Positions 1 through 9,846 of a DNA stretch of 64,000 nt are shown here, one piece after another (within the stretch, counting starts at the first letter, position 1; each line of letters opens with the position of its first letter). The notes beneath the pieces were generated by a model, which did no database searches, was not told the origin of the DNA, and saw only the letters and a program-made list of their open reading frames with translations. The DNA is taken from positions 1 through 64,000 of the forward strand of contig CAYTUV010000011.1 in NCBI GenBank assembly GCA_964441505.1, given 5' to 3'. Both the position numbers and the translations under genes were made by a program. This DNA is from Fen-1258 sp964441505 (GTDB lineage Bacteria > Bacteroidota > Ignavibacteria > Ignavibacteriales > Melioribacteraceae).

Positions 1-217
1 CTTTCTTCTTCACTGGAACATTACGGATGAATTTTCACAAAACACTTCAAATCATCTTAATGGATTATAAGGATATTATCTAAGTAAAACATCAGTAGTA
101 GTACTTATGTTTTAAACATTTTTTGGCATTTTTGGCAAAAAATCCTAGTAGTTGTACTAAAGTTGTTCGAGTTCGTAATAATTTTCCTTAGTTCTTGCTG
201 TCGGAAGGATAGAATGA

Positions 218-349
218 ACCACCGAGCTGCAAACAATCTTGAACGAAGAAATTGATTACGACAAACTAAAAACGTGTCTAATGTTTGGTTTTGAATTGGA
301 GTGGAATATTAAGTTTGAGAACGCCCATTCTCTGTTTATTATCAGATAA
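218..349 (+). pseudogene. Possible 43-codon coding remnant
   Basis: Between an in-frame TGA (215-217) and a TAA (347-349) lies an open frame of 43 codons with no ATG at its head. Its translation begins TTELQTILNEEIDYDKLKTC and looks protein-like (acidic, hydrophobic alternation) rather than random AT-rich translation. I do not recognise the family. It could be the 3' end of a decayed gene or chance. Confidence 0.2.
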
Positions 350-440
350 AAATCTTCTTCAAATATTTCCTTCCTTTCTTTCTTAGTGTTAAATTTCTCC
401 ACAGAAATCAAAGCTATTAACTAACTTGTATATGCAAGGT

Positions 441-528
441 GTCATTCTGAACGGAACGAAGTGGAGTGAAGAATCTAATAATCCGGCTAAAAAGAAGTTT
501 TTAGATTCTTCGCTTCGCTCAGAACGAC
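441..528. repeat. Dispersed palindromic repeat (GTCATTCTGA...agaacgac)
   Basis: The left arm (441-480) starts GTCATTCTGAACGGAACGAAG and the right arm (501-528) ends CTTCGCTTCGCTCAGAACGAC. The right arm reverse-complemented reads GTCGTTCTGAGCGAAGCGAA, so the two arms are imperfect inverted copies with a short AT-rich centre. Sequences of this form are common intergenic palindromes in Bacteroidota/Chlorobiota-type genomes. No transposase is present; a MITE-like or REP-like role is inferred. Confidence 0.7.
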
Positions 529-575
529 GATTAATGATATTCCTGCGTATGGTGAGTAACTAAACAAATTCTCCG

Positions 576-1676
576 ATGAAGAAAATATTGTTTCTGATTT
601 TCATACTGTTTGGAATAAATCTGCAGGCTCAAGAACAAAACGATCTTGAATTTTTTCTGAAGGGTGCGCAGGTAACCGATATAACAAGCGACGGCACTAA
701 TCTTTGGTTTGCAACTAACGGAAACGGAATATTCAAGTATATTCCCCGTAGTAATGCATGGATGTCCTACTCAACTTTGAATGGCAATTTACAGCACGAT
801 TTCTTTTATTGCATTGCAGCAAATAAAGATTACGTCTGGGCGGGTTCTACAGACGGACTTTTTATACTGGATATTAAAAGCGGTTCATGGACAAAAAGAA
901 AATTCGGTCTCGGCGGCCAGCTTGCAAACTGGATCCGCGCACTCGCATTTGATAAATATGAGAATGTACTCTGGATCGGGCGTTTTAAATATCTTACTAA
1001 ATTTGATCTGAAGAATAGGAAATATTCCGATTACGATTTAACTGTTCGTAAGAACGAAAAAACGAACAACATCAAAACGATTCAGGTTGACGGCGATTCT
1101 CTGGTCTGGTTTGGAACCGAAGCAGGTTTACATAAGTATGATAAATCCAAAGACCTGAACGATAATAGCGCCATAACATTTTATGATACAAAATATAATT
1201 TTTTTGATGGCGAAGGAGAACAGGTCTCAATAACATCACTTCTCTTTGAAAGGAAAAATATCTGGATCGGGCTTGATGAATTTATTACACCGGAACGGCC
1301 GGAATTTAATCTTGGCGGATTATTCCGTTTTAACCGCAGAAATGATTGGCAGCGTTTTGACGATAAAAACGGTTTACCCGCAAATGGAATTTATGATTTG
1401 GAACGTACTGGTAACTATATTTGGGTATCATTATATCAGTTTGGGAAAAGTACAAAAGAATCATTCGGCAGAGGATTGATTTTGATTGACCGCCTCACAA
1501 ATGAAGTCATCCCGGTTCGTGATGAGAGAATTCCAAGTACTGTTTACTGTATTTTTTTTGACGGAACAAATCTTTGGATGGGTACGGAATCCGGATTGAT
1601 CAAAGTGAATTTCATCAATAAGCTTGCACAATGGATGGGAATCCATGGCAATGCCAAAAGTGGAGTTAAGAAATGA
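576..1676 (+). CDS. Exported two-component-regulator-type beta-propeller protein
   Basis: The 366-residue product begins with a signal peptide (MKKILFLIFILFGINLQAQ, residues 1-19). The rest is a series of blades with the signature of Reg_prop/YvrE-like propellers: GTNLWFATNGNGIFKY, DYVWAGSTDGLFIL, LVWFGTEAGLHKYD, NIWIGLDEF and NLWMGTESGLIKVN, spaced about 45-60 residues apart. Such blades form the sensor part of hybrid two-component systems, but here no transmembrane segment or kinase follows, so this is a free periplasmic or surface propeller. Its ligand is unknown. The stop overlaps the start of rfaE1 (ATGA), so it is probably co-transcribed with the heptose genes. The start has only a weak ribosome-binding site. 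Confidence 0.75.
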   Translation: MKKILFLIFILFGINLQAQEQNDLEFFLKGAQVTDITSDGTNLWFATNGNGIFKYIPRSNAWMSYSTLNGNLQHDFFYCIAANKDYVWAGSTDGLFILDIKSGSWTKRKFGLGGQLANWIRALAFDKYENVLWIGRFKYLTKFDLKNRKYSDYDLTVRKNEKTNNIKTIQVDGDSLVWFGTEAGLHKYDKSKDLNDNSAITFYDTKYNFFDGEGEQVSITSLLFERKNIWIGLDEFITPERPEFNLGGLFRFNRRNDWQRFDDKNGLPANGIYDLERTGNYIWVSLYQFGKSTKESFGRGLILIDRLTNEVIPVRDERIPSTVYCIFFDGTNLWMGTESGLIKVNFINKLAQWMGIHGNAKSGVKK

Positions 1677-2668
1677 TTAATGTCTCTCTTAAAAAACTGA
1701 ATGCATTAAAAAATAATTTCAGAGGAAAACGGATTGCAGTGGTTGGCGATCTGATGCTTGATTGCTATTACTGGGGCGGAGTGAGCCGTATTTCTCCCGA
1801 AGCACCTGTACCTATTCTTCAGGTCGATCATGAATTTTATCGTTTCGGTGGTGCAATGAATGTTGCCTACAATATTTCAACTCTCGGCGGTATTCCCTTC
1901 CCAATCGGAATTATCGGTAACGATAATGAGGGTAAAATATTCAAAAAACTTTTGAAGGAAAAGAAGATATCCGAGAAAGGAATTGTTGTTGATTCTAAAA
2001 GACCAACGACTGCAAAGACCCGTGTAATAGCGGATAATCAGCACGTAGTTCGTATAGATAAAGAGAAGACAAACTCAATCTCTCCTATCACGGAAAAGAA
2101 AATACTGGCATTACTGAAAAAAGAAATTAATCACCTCGATGCCATTATACTGCAGGATTATAATAAAGGGGTACTGACAGAAAATCTGATAAAACAAGTT
2201 ATCTCTCTGGCACGCAATAAAAAGAAAATTATAACGGTAGATCCGAAATTTTTGAATTTCTTTTCTTACCAGGATGTTACAGTATTCAAACCCAACAGAA
2301 AAGAAACTGAAGACGCCTTTGGAGTTTGGATCAAAACCGACGAAGATATTTCCAATGCCGGCAGACAGTTACTGGAACGGCTTAATTGTAAGTATGCTTT
2401 ACTTACACTTGGCGAGAATGGAATTGCGCTTTTCGAAAAAGGTAAACCTGAGAGAAGCGTTCCTACAAAAGCAAGAAGCATTGCGGATGTTTCAGGAGCG
2501 GGCGATACTGTTATTTCAACACTAACGATGGCGCTCGCGGCAGGTGCAGATATTTTTGACGCGACTTATCTGGCAAATTATGCCGGTGGTCTTGTCTGCC
2601 AGGAAGTCGGAATTATTCCTATCGAATTAAGTACTTTGTTTAACGCGGTTGCCGGTGAATTGAAATGA
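1673..2668 (+). CDS. rfaE1: D-glycero-beta-D-manno-heptose-7-phosphate kinase
   Basis: The 331-residue protein matches the kinase half of HldE/RfaE in the PfkB/ribokinase family. Diagnostic stretches are GDLMLDCYYWGGVSRISPEA near residue 25 (the heptose-kinase N-terminal motif) and DVSGAGDTVISTL near residue 275 (PfkB signature 2, with the GAGD anion hole and catalytic Asp). It phosphorylates D-glycero-D-manno-heptose 7-phosphate at C1 in the ADP-heptose pathway for the LPS inner core. The length fits the kinase domain alone; the adenylyltransferase half is the next gene, overlapping by 4 nt. In enterobacteria the two are fused, while split versions are normal in other phyla. Confidence 0.93.
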   Translation: MINVSLKKLNALKNNFRGKRIAVVGDLMLDCYYWGGVSRISPEAPVPILQVDHEFYRFGGAMNVAYNISTLGGIPFPIGIIGNDNEGKIFKKLLKEKKISEKGIVVDSKRPTTAKTRVIADNQHVVRIDKEKTNSISPITEKKILALLKKEINHLDAIILQDYNKGVLTENLIKQVISLARNKKKIITVDPKFLNFFSYQDVTVFKPNRKETEDAFGVWIKTDEDISNAGRQLLERLNCKYALLTLGENGIALFEKGKPERSVPTKARSIADVSGAGDTVISTLTMALAAGADIFDATYLANYAGGLVCQEVGIIPIELSTLFNAVAGELK

Positions 2669-3138
2669 ACTACGTAAAAAATCTTGATGAACTTGTCGAT
2701 ATCAGAAACAATCTGAAGCTGCAAAAAAAAACCGTAGTCTTTACTAACGGCGTTTTTGATATTCTCCACGCAGGACATGTAGACTACATCACCAAGGCAA
2801 AAGAGAAAGGTGATGTATTGATTGTCGGAGTGAACTCAGATTCATCCGCCCGCAGAATTAAAGGTGAACTTCGCCCCATAGTTCCTCAGCATGAACGAGC
2901 TTATATAATCTCGTCACTGAAGCCGGTTGATTTTGTTGTCATTTTTGAAGAAGACACTCCGGATATAGTAATTGCCAAATTAGTGCCGGATGTTCTTGTT
3001 AAGGGAGCCGATTGGCCAATAGATAAGATTGTTGGGCGCGAAGTAGTTGAGGCAAGCGGTGGTAAAGTTGAGACTATAGAATTTATTCATGAGAGATCCA
3101 CAACCAATATTATAAAAATAATTCTAGAAAGATTTTAG
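2665..3138 (+). CDS. rfaE2: D-glycero-beta-D-manno-heptose 1-phosphate adenylyltransferase
   Basis: This 157-residue nucleotidyltransferase carries the HxGH motif in NGVFDILHAGHVDYI (residues about 27-41) and the ISSLKPVD and ERSTTNI segments typical of RfaE2/HldE-C (the last equals the ISTS/T-type KMSKS-like site). It adenylates heptose 1-phosphate to ADP-heptose. Its ATG overlaps the rfaE1 stop, so the two halves of the HldE activity are translationally coupled. The next gene begins 5 nt after its stop. Confidence 0.93.
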   Translation: MNYVKNLDELVDIRNNLKLQKKTVVFTNGVFDILHAGHVDYITKAKEKGDVLIVGVNSDSSARRIKGELRPIVPQHERAYIISSLKPVDFVVIFEEDTPDIVIAKLVPDVLVKGADWPIDKIVGREVVEASGGKVETIEFIHERSTTNIIKIILERF

Positions 3139-3143
3139 ATGTA

Positions 3144-6100
3144 ATGACAGTACTTGAACAAAATAACGGTCAAGAACCAAAAGAAAATAATCCCAATATC
3201 CCCCTTTCAAAACAACCGGACGGAGCTTCTGAAGAAAGTAACGTTCCAATTGAGTCGGACAAGAAAAAAAATCAACGAAGTTTATTCCACAAGATTGTTA
3301 ATGTCTTTATAGGCATATTCTTCGGACTCATAATTCTGACTATCATCGTTGTCGGTTTTACACAGACCAAAACATTCAGAGAAATGTTAAGGGAAAAAGT
3401 AATTAATCTGGCAAACGAAGAACTTAACGGAAAACTTAACTTTGAGAGCATTGATGGAACGGTGCTAACATCACTTTTTCTTCGCAATGTGTCCATTGTA
3501 GTTGATAATGATACACTTCTTTTCGCGAGAAAGATTGAAGTGAAAACAAGTCCGCTCCAGCTTCTTTTAAAGAAGATTTTTGTGCGTCAGTTATTAATTG
3601 ATGACGTAAAAATTGCAATGCTGCAAGATCAAGCCGGTGAATGGAATTTTACAAAACTAATTAAACCCACTCCGGAGGATACAACAAAATCCTCTTTTTC
3701 GTTTATGATTCAGGCGAATGATATTCAATTTCGGAATCTCTCGTTCATCAGACAATCATACTCAAACTTGAAGTCGCGACAAGTATATTCTACTCTGAAT
3801 GCGGATGATTTTCGCATCGAAAATCTGAATTTCACTGCGCAGGCATATGCTGACGTACAGAACTCCAACTATCTCCTGATACTGAAAGAACTATCATTCA
3901 AACCAAATCTAACCCGTTTCAACCTCAAATATATTTCCGGAGAGTTTGCCGTTACAAAGGAATTTGCGAGCGTCCGGAATTTCTATTTTTTAACAGACAG
4001 CAGTGAAGTCAATATCAATGCACGGTTAGACAGTCTGAATCTCTTTGGAAAGGCACGTTTACAAGACTATAAAAATTATCCGATCACTTTTAATGCGAAA
4101 GCAAAATCATTCAACTTCGATGATCTCTCTTCCTTCATTACAAGTACAGAAATGCTGAAAGGAAATCCTTCGCTGGAATTGAAGGCAAATGGCAAATTCG
4201 GCAATTTTAAGATTGACAAATTTACTGCTGATTTCCAAGAGACACATTTTGAAATTGAGGGTAATGTACAGAATCTCAACATGCCTGAAAATCTCTTTAT
4301 AAAGGTCAAAATTATTGACACTGACATTAACTACAAAGATATAAACGCATTTCTTCCTACCTTAAAACTTCCCGAGTATGCAAAGCTTCTTCTTTCAAAT
4401 GTTAATATGGAATTTGAAGGTCAGCCGACAAAATTCAAATCACGCTTTTCCGGAAACATAGATGGCGGGCAGCTTACTCTTGATGCAACGATGAATCTTT
4501 CTTCGAAGCCGATGACTTATGATATAACTTTTTCCACAGAGAATTTGGATCTCTCCCCTATACTTGATATAAATACAAAGTTAGTTTCAAAAGGGACTCT
4601 TAAAGGAAAAGGATTTACACCTGCGGATATGCTTGCGGATTTTAATTTCAATGCGGCTGGTTCAACTTTTGACGGCTATGATATTGATAAATTTTCTGTC
4701 AATTCTCAGGCGATGGACCATTCGATCCATCTAAAGATCGAAGGTACAAGTGATAAGCTTACAACATTAATTACCGGTGATATTACTTTCGATCAGGATA
4801 CAATACCAACTTTCAATCTGGTTGGTCAATTGAAAGACCTGAATCTTGCAAGATTTTTGAAAGATGAAAAGTATGAGAGTAATTTTAATTTTTATCTGAG
4901 TGCCAATGGCAGGAATTTTAATCCGGACGAATTAACAGCAACCATTAAAATTGGAATCGACTCATCACGTTTTAACGGCGAAAGAATCAGCAACTCCGAT
5001 ATTCAATGTATTTTCAAAAAGGATCAGATAAAACGCGAAATTCTGTTAACATCCGACTTTGCCGATTTTCACATCGATGGGAATTTTTCGCTCAGTAAAG
5101 CGGTTGAATTAGTTACTTATGAAGCGGCAACGATTTCCGATATTGTTGCAGTCAAGATTAATGAACTGAATCCATTATCAATAGTTCAGCCGAATACAGA
5201 AACCGATTCCATCAGTACAACTATTCCCGAAATTGTTAATGAAGATCTGAGATTTAATTTCGGCGGCACATTTAAAGATTTAGAACTTCTATCTAAACTG
5301 ATTGGATATGACCGGCTTGACCTTTCGGGTGATTTCGAAGGAACTGTAAAAAACGAGTTGGGCAACTTTTCGGTTTCAACCGAACTGAATCTCGACTATT
5401 TTATTATGATGCAGAAGTCACGCACAATCTATCTATCAAATTTTAATACGTCTTTAAATTTCACCCGTGATAACCGTTACCTTTCTTTCGATAAACTGTT
5501 CGGAACGGCCTCTCTGACGGGCAAACGTTTTTACTCCGGCAGCAATGTGAAATCGATTGAGGCGGATGTTACATTCAACCAGAGTAAATTGTTCTTCAGT
5601 GCATCGGCGAATATCGCCGATATGTTTACTACAGCGGCGGAAGGAATAGTTCTGATGACTCCGCACGAACAAAAACTTATGGTTGATAAACTTTCCTTCA
5701 GTTATGAGGGGATTGAATGGGCAAACAAAGACACGATGAAAATTCTTTTCAATCCGGAATATTTCCGGATAGTACAATTCCAGATGCAGAAGGATACATC
5801 ACTGATAAGTTTAAATGGTGTTATTGAAAGCTCGGGTAAACAGGATTTAACATTGACTGCCGATCGGATCTCCGGTAATATCTTAGAACGATATATCTTC
5901 GGACTTAAGGAGAATCAACTGACAGCAAACGGTTCTGCTACTGCAAAAGTTGAAGGCGAACTATCAAATCCTATTCTCAACTTATCGGTTCAGCTGAATG
6001 ATGTTAAACTTCCTTCAGCTCCGAGGGCAAACATCCATGGCTTACTGACTTACAGAAACAGAAAACTTTTAACAAATTTTGCATTTCTGGATTCAACTTC

Positions 6101-7727
6101 GGATGAAAGTAATCCGCTTTTTTCAATGAACGGATCAATCTCCATTGATCTTAGTATTGCATCGGTAAAAGAGAGAATGCTGCAGAATGAACCTTTAAGC
6201 ATTCAAATCAAATCATCTCATTTTAATCTGAGTTCGCTTGGAAAAATTATTCCGGGAATTGCCAATCAAAGCGGAATTCTTTCCGCAGACTTGAACATCA
6301 GCGGATCATTTAACTCTCCGGTGTATTCGGGATTTATCAACTTAAGCGATGGCGCATTCAGATTTCCGTTCAACAATCTGGATTATAAGTGCGAAATGAA
6401 ATTGCTGTTCGACAACCAGTCCATGAATGTTGAAAGTTTTCTCCTATCGAACGCCGGTGGTACCAAATATTCCGGTACTATAAACGGTCGCGGAGGAATT
6501 GAGTTTGATGGATTCAAAACGAAGGAAATTAAACTTCTCTTTAATGGAGATCTCGCCGTTCTCGGTCAGAAGTCGCAGATAGTCAGCCCCTCATTTTATG
6601 GTGATTTGTTGATTGGCACTGATGGTGACTGGCTTTTATCCAAAAATGGTGATCGCGTTTTCTTCAAAGGTAATATTTTGATGAGGGATACTGACCTTAT
6701 TTATACAACGAGTGAATATAGTTCAGGCAATGCCAATAAAAATTTCAACTTTGTATTTGTTGTTGATTCTTCAAAGATTGATAGAGAATTAACCCGTTTC
6801 GAGCAGGTTCTTCTCAAAGAAAAAAATCTGCAAAACACAAGCGAAGATATTGAAAAGCCATTGAATTTTGATTATGAAATTGGAATAAGTGCTGTGAACA
6901 GCGCTAAGGCTATGATAATTTTATCCCAGGCTGTGAATCAAAAATTATTTGTTGAGATGCGCGGTGATATGAAATATTCCAATTTTAGCGGAATAACCCG
7001 GGCACAGGGTGCATTTGAATTACTGCAGGGTTCAAAGTTGGAATTTATTAAAACTTTTGAGGCAACGGGATTCTTACGCTTCGAAAGTGATATCACAAAT
7101 CCCTACCTTGATATTGTTGCAACTTATACTAGCGATTATATCAATCCACGCGACGAGAGTGGAACTCCGGAAGAGGTTGCTGTTAAAATTAGAATTAGAT
7201 CCCCACTTTCTGAACTCGGAAAAAGTCTTGCAGGCAATACTGAAAGTATGGGTGTGTACATCGGATCGAAAAATATACAGAACAATGTACGCGATAGCCG
7301 GTATGACTACGCCGATGCGTTCTCATTTATTTTCATTGGCAAATTTAAAGATGATTTAACAGCTCAGGATAAAACACAAGTTGCCGGCCAGACAAATCTC
7401 ATTGGCAATACTGCTACATCATTTCTCGGATCAATTCTATCGAGCTTCGTTAATTCTGCTGTTGGCGACCTTGTTAATAATATTCAGATCAATCAGACAG
7501 GTTACGCTACAAAATTTTCTCTTTCCGGCAGGTATCAGAATTTACGTTATACCTTTGGCGGAACAACCGAAGTGTTTACGAATATCAGCAAAGCAAATAT
7601 TAAATTTGAATACCTTTTCAACCCCCGTTTTTTAATTCGCCTGGAAAGGAAAAATCCGATCGCTTCGACTTTTGACCTCGAAGAAAAAATTAGTGAGTTA
7701 GCCCTTAAATATAAATTTGAGTTCTGA
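3144..7727 (+). CDS. TamB-like translocation/assembly protein (DUF490)
   Basis: This 1527-residue protein has a hydrophilic N-terminal tail, one membrane anchor (about residues 51-72) and then about 1400 residues of beta-rich sequence. It ends in a C-terminal TamB/DUF490 domain recognisable from the run YLDIVATYTSDY...VAVKIRIRSPL...YADAFSFIFIGKF and the closing beta strands FEYLFNPRFLIRLERKNP. TamB proteins span the periplasm as a hydrophobic groove and are implicated in beta-barrel protein assembly and phospholipid transport to the outer membrane. The length is in the range of the family (E. coli TamB is about 1260). The stop overlaps the RNase R start by one base (TGATG). No tamA lies beside it, although the large barrel protein at 9847 is near. 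Confidence 0.85.
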   Translation: MTVLEQNNGQEPKENNPNIPLSKQPDGASEESNVPIESDKKKNQRSLFHKIVNVFIGIFFGLIILTIIVVGFTQTKTFREMLREKVINLANEELNGKLNFESIDGTVLTSLFLRNVSIVVDNDTLLFARKIEVKTSPLQLLLKKIFVRQLLIDDVKIAMLQDQAGEWNFTKLIKPTPEDTTKSSFSFMIQANDIQFRNLSFIRQSYSNLKSRQVYSTLNADDFRIENLNFTAQAYADVQNSNYLLILKELSFKPNLTRFNLKYISGEFAVTKEFASVRNFYFLTDSSEVNINARLDSLNLFGKARLQDYKNYPITFNAKAKSFNFDDLSSFITSTEMLKGNPSLELKANGKFGNFKIDKFTADFQETHFEIEGNVQNLNMPENLFIKVKIIDTDINYKDINAFLPTLKLPEYAKLLLSNVNMEFEGQPTKFKSRFSGNIDGGQLTLDATMNLSSKPMTYDITFSTENLDLSPILDINTKLVSKGTLKGKGFTPADMLADFNFNAAGSTFDGYDIDKFSVNSQAMDHSIHLKIEGTSDKLTTLITGDITFDQDTIPTFNLVGQLKDLNLARFLKDEKYESNFNFYLSANGRNFNPDELTATIKIGIDSSRFNGERISNSDIQCIFKKDQIKREILLTSDFADFHIDGNFSLSKAVELVTYEAATISDIVAVKINELNPLSIVQPNTETDSISTTIPEIVNEDLRFNFGGTFKDLELLSKLIGYDRLDLSGDFEGTVKNELGNFSVSTELNLDYFIMMQKSRTIYLSNFNTSLNFTRDNRYLSFDKLFGTASLTGKRFYSGSNVKSIEADVTFNQSKLFFSASANIADMFTTAAEGIVLMTPHEQKLMVDKLSFSYEGIEWANKDTMKILFNPEYFRIVQFQMQKDTSLISLNGVIESSGKQDLTLTADRISGNILERYIFGLKENQLTANGSATAKVEGELSNPILNLSVQLNDVKLPSAPRANIHGLLTYRNRKLLTNFAFLDSTSDESNPLFSMNGSISIDLSIASVKERMLQNEPLSIQIKSSHFNLSSLGKIIPGIANQSGILSADLNISGSFNSPVYSGFINLSDGAFRFPFNNLDYKCEMKLLFDNQSMNVESFLLSNAGGTKYSGTINGRGGIEFDGFKTKEIKLLFNGDLAVLGQKSQIVSPSFYGDLLIGTDGDWLLSKNGDRVFFKGNILMRDTDLIYTTSEYSSGNANKNFNFVFVVDSSKIDRELTRFEQVLLKEKNLQNTSEDIEKPLNFDYEIGISAVNSAKAMIILSQAVNQKLFVEMRGDMKYSNFSGITRAQGAFELLQGSKLEFIKTFEATGFLRFESDITNPYLDIVATYTSDYINPRDESGTPEEVAVKIRIRSPLSELGKSLAGNTESMGVYIGSKNIQNNVRDSRYDYADAFSFIFIGKFKDDLTAQDKTQVAGQTNLIGNTATSFLGSILSSFVNSAVGDLVNNIQINQTGYATKFSLSGRYQNLRYTFGGTTEVFTNISKANIKFEYLFNPRFLIRLERKNPIASTFDLEEKISELALKYKFEF

Positions 7728-9826
7728 TGAAAAAAATATTAATCGCATTTTTTAAAAATCATCCTTCGGTTAAAATTAAATCGAAAGAGATCGCAAAGCA
7801 ATTGCAGATAGTTGATGATCATGCATATGCGGAGCTGAAACATTTTTTGCATGCCCTTACTGAGGAGGGTTTCATAGCAAAAGAAGGAAAACGTTATCAA
7901 CTTAATGTCTACGGGCATGGTAAATTGATAGGGACACTTCAGATTGTGGGTGAAGGTGATTTTGGTTTTGTTGTCCTGAAAGAGAAAACCATTAAAGATG
8001 TTTTTGTAACTGAGAAAAATTTTAATACAGCATTCGACGGCGATGTCGTTGAAATTTCATTAATAGCATCACGGCGGGGGAAGAGTCTTGAAGGCGAAGT
8101 AATTAGAGTTGTTGAGCGCAAAAGAAATGAGATTGTTGGGACACTTCAAAAAAGTAATTCATTCTTCTTCATCAAACCGGACGATCAGAAAATTCATAGG
8201 AATATTTACATTGCCGCTAACAAATTAGCCGGTGCTAAATCCGGCGATAAAGTAGTAGCCAGTGAGATAGAATGGAAATCTCCCCAGCAGAATCCGGAAG
8301 GGCGTGTAAAGGAGATTCTGGGTAAGGCGGGCAGTTACGATGCCGAGATTTCATCGATTGCAAGGGAATTTGGACTAACCTATAAATTTCCTAAAGACGT
8401 AGAGAAGGAGGCCGATGAGATCCACGAAATTATTCCGCCTGCAGAGATAAAAAAACGGCTTGACCTGCGCAAGAGTGTTGTCTTCACAATCGATCCCGAT
8501 GATGCAAAAGATTTTGATGACGCTGTGTCAATCGAGATTCTTCCTAACGGAAATTCTCAGGTGGGAATTCATATTGCGGATGTTAGTCATTACGTGCAGG
8601 AAGGAACAGAGCTGTATAAAGAGGCGTTGAAGCGCGCAACAAGCGTATATCTTGTTGGCAAGGTTATACCAATGCTGCCGGAAAAATTATCGAATACAAT
8701 CTGTTCACTCGTGCCGAACAAAGACCGCCTGACTTATTCGGTAATTGTCGAAATGACCCAGCGTGCTAAAATTGTAACATATGAAATTTACAAATCGGTC
8801 ATAAACAGCAAAAGAAGATTTACATATGACGAAGTGCAGAAGATAATAGAGAAAGGCGCCGGCGAATTTTGGGACGAGATAAATAAATTAAATAAAATAG
8901 CTCAAACCTTGCGCACCAAGCGAATGTCTAAGGGCAGTATTAATTTCTTCTCTCCGGAAGTAAAATTTGAATTAGATAAAAACGGGGTGCCTGTTGAAAT
9001 ACGGATTAAAGAAGTCAGAGACAGCCATAAGTTGATTGAAGAATTTATGCTTCTGGCAAATCAGATTGTGGCAGAGCATGTTAAGCCGAAAGAGAACAAA
9101 AAGACTATTCCTTTTGTTTATAGGATACACGATTTACCGGATAAGGAAAAAATTGTAGAATTTGCACGATTCGTAAAATCTTTGGGTTATCATTTTGATC
9201 CTAACTCTGCCAATAAATCTCAGCAGTTCCAGGCTCTGCTCGAAGAAATTGTTGGAAAAGAAGAAGAAGCCGTTGTTAATGAGGTTGCAATTCGTTCAAT
9301 GGCAAAAGCCATATACTCAACAAAAAATATTGGTCATTACGGATTGGGTTTCAGATACTATACACATTTCACGTCCCCGATCCGGCGTTTTCCGGATCTT
9401 ATTGTTCACAATTTGATCCATAAGTTCAATGCCAATAATTTAGGGAAAAATTTATCGCTGGAAGAATTAGAGGAAATTTGCAATCATGCATCTGCGCAAG
9501 AAAGGAATGCTGTAAATGCAGAGCGCTTATCGGTCAAACTGAAACAAATTGAGTATTTGAAAAGTAGAGTGGGTGAAGAATTTCACGGTGTTGTTTCCGG
9601 AATCACCCATTTCGGAATTTTTATTGAACTGAGTCAAACTTTGTCCGAGGGTTTAATCCGATTGCGTGATATGCAGGATGATTTTTATGTCTTTGATGAA
9701 AAAAACTATGCTATCAATGGCAAGAGAACAGGAAAAAGAATTCGTCTTGGCGATAAAGTAAATGTAAAACTTATTCGCGTGGACGAGGAAAAACGGGAAA
9801 TCGATTTCGTTCTCTTAGATGATTAA
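7727..9826 (+). CDS. rnr: Ribonuclease R (3'-5' exoribonuclease)
   Basis: The 699-residue protein has an N-terminal winged-helix segment (residues about 1-60), cold-shock/OB domains, and the RNB catalytic domain with the Mg-binding cluster DPDDAKDFDDA at residues 256-266. Further on are HYGLGFRYYTHFTSPIRR (substrate channel) and a C-terminal S1 domain (GVVSGITHFGIFIEL). It degrades structured RNA processively and takes part in rRNA and mRNA quality control. The length is typical of compact RNase R; the Lys-rich C-terminal tail of E. coli RNase R is missing. The start codon overlaps the upstream stop. Family membership is certain; RNase R rather than RNase II is favoured by the winged helix. 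Confidence 0.95.
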   Translation: MKKILIAFFKNHPSVKIKSKEIAKQLQIVDDHAYAELKHFLHALTEEGFIAKEGKRYQLNVYGHGKLIGTLQIVGEGDFGFVVLKEKTIKDVFVTEKNFNTAFDGDVVEISLIASRRGKSLEGEVIRVVERKRNEIVGTLQKSNSFFFIKPDDQKIHRNIYIAANKLAGAKSGDKVVASEIEWKSPQQNPEGRVKEILGKAGSYDAEISSIAREFGLTYKFPKDVEKEADEIHEIIPPAEIKKRLDLRKSVVFTIDPDDAKDFDDAVSIEILPNGNSQVGIHIADVSHYVQEGTELYKEALKRATSVYLVGKVIPMLPEKLSNTICSLVPNKDRLTYSVIVEMTQRAKIVTYEIYKSVINSKRRFTYDEVQKIIEKGAGEFWDEINKLNKIAQTLRTKRMSKGSINFFSPEVKFELDKNGVPVEIRIKEVRDSHKLIEEFMLLANQIVAEHVKPKENKKTIPFVYRIHDLPDKEKIVEFARFVKSLGYHFDPNSANKSQQFQALLEEIVGKEEEAVVNEVAIRSMAKAIYSTKNIGHYGLGFRYYTHFTSPIRRFPDLIVHNLIHKFNANNLGKNLSLEELEEICNHASAQERNAVNAERLSVKLKQIEYLKSRVGEEFHGVVSGITHFGIFIELSQTLSEGLIRLRDMQDDFYVFDEKNYAINGKRTGKRIRLGDKVNVKLIRVDEEKREIDFVLLDD

Positions 9827-9846
9827 TCTTAAAAAGGTGAAAAGTA

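Larger units (their letters stand above)
1..575. other. Non-coding stretch upstream of the first gene
   Basis: No intact gene is visible in these 575 bases. They hold a short open stretch that reads like a coding remnant (218-349) and a dispersed inverted repeat (441-528), both listed separately. The rest is AT-rich sequence without an evident RNA gene. I could not pick out a convincing promoter for the gene at 576. Confidence 0.6.
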
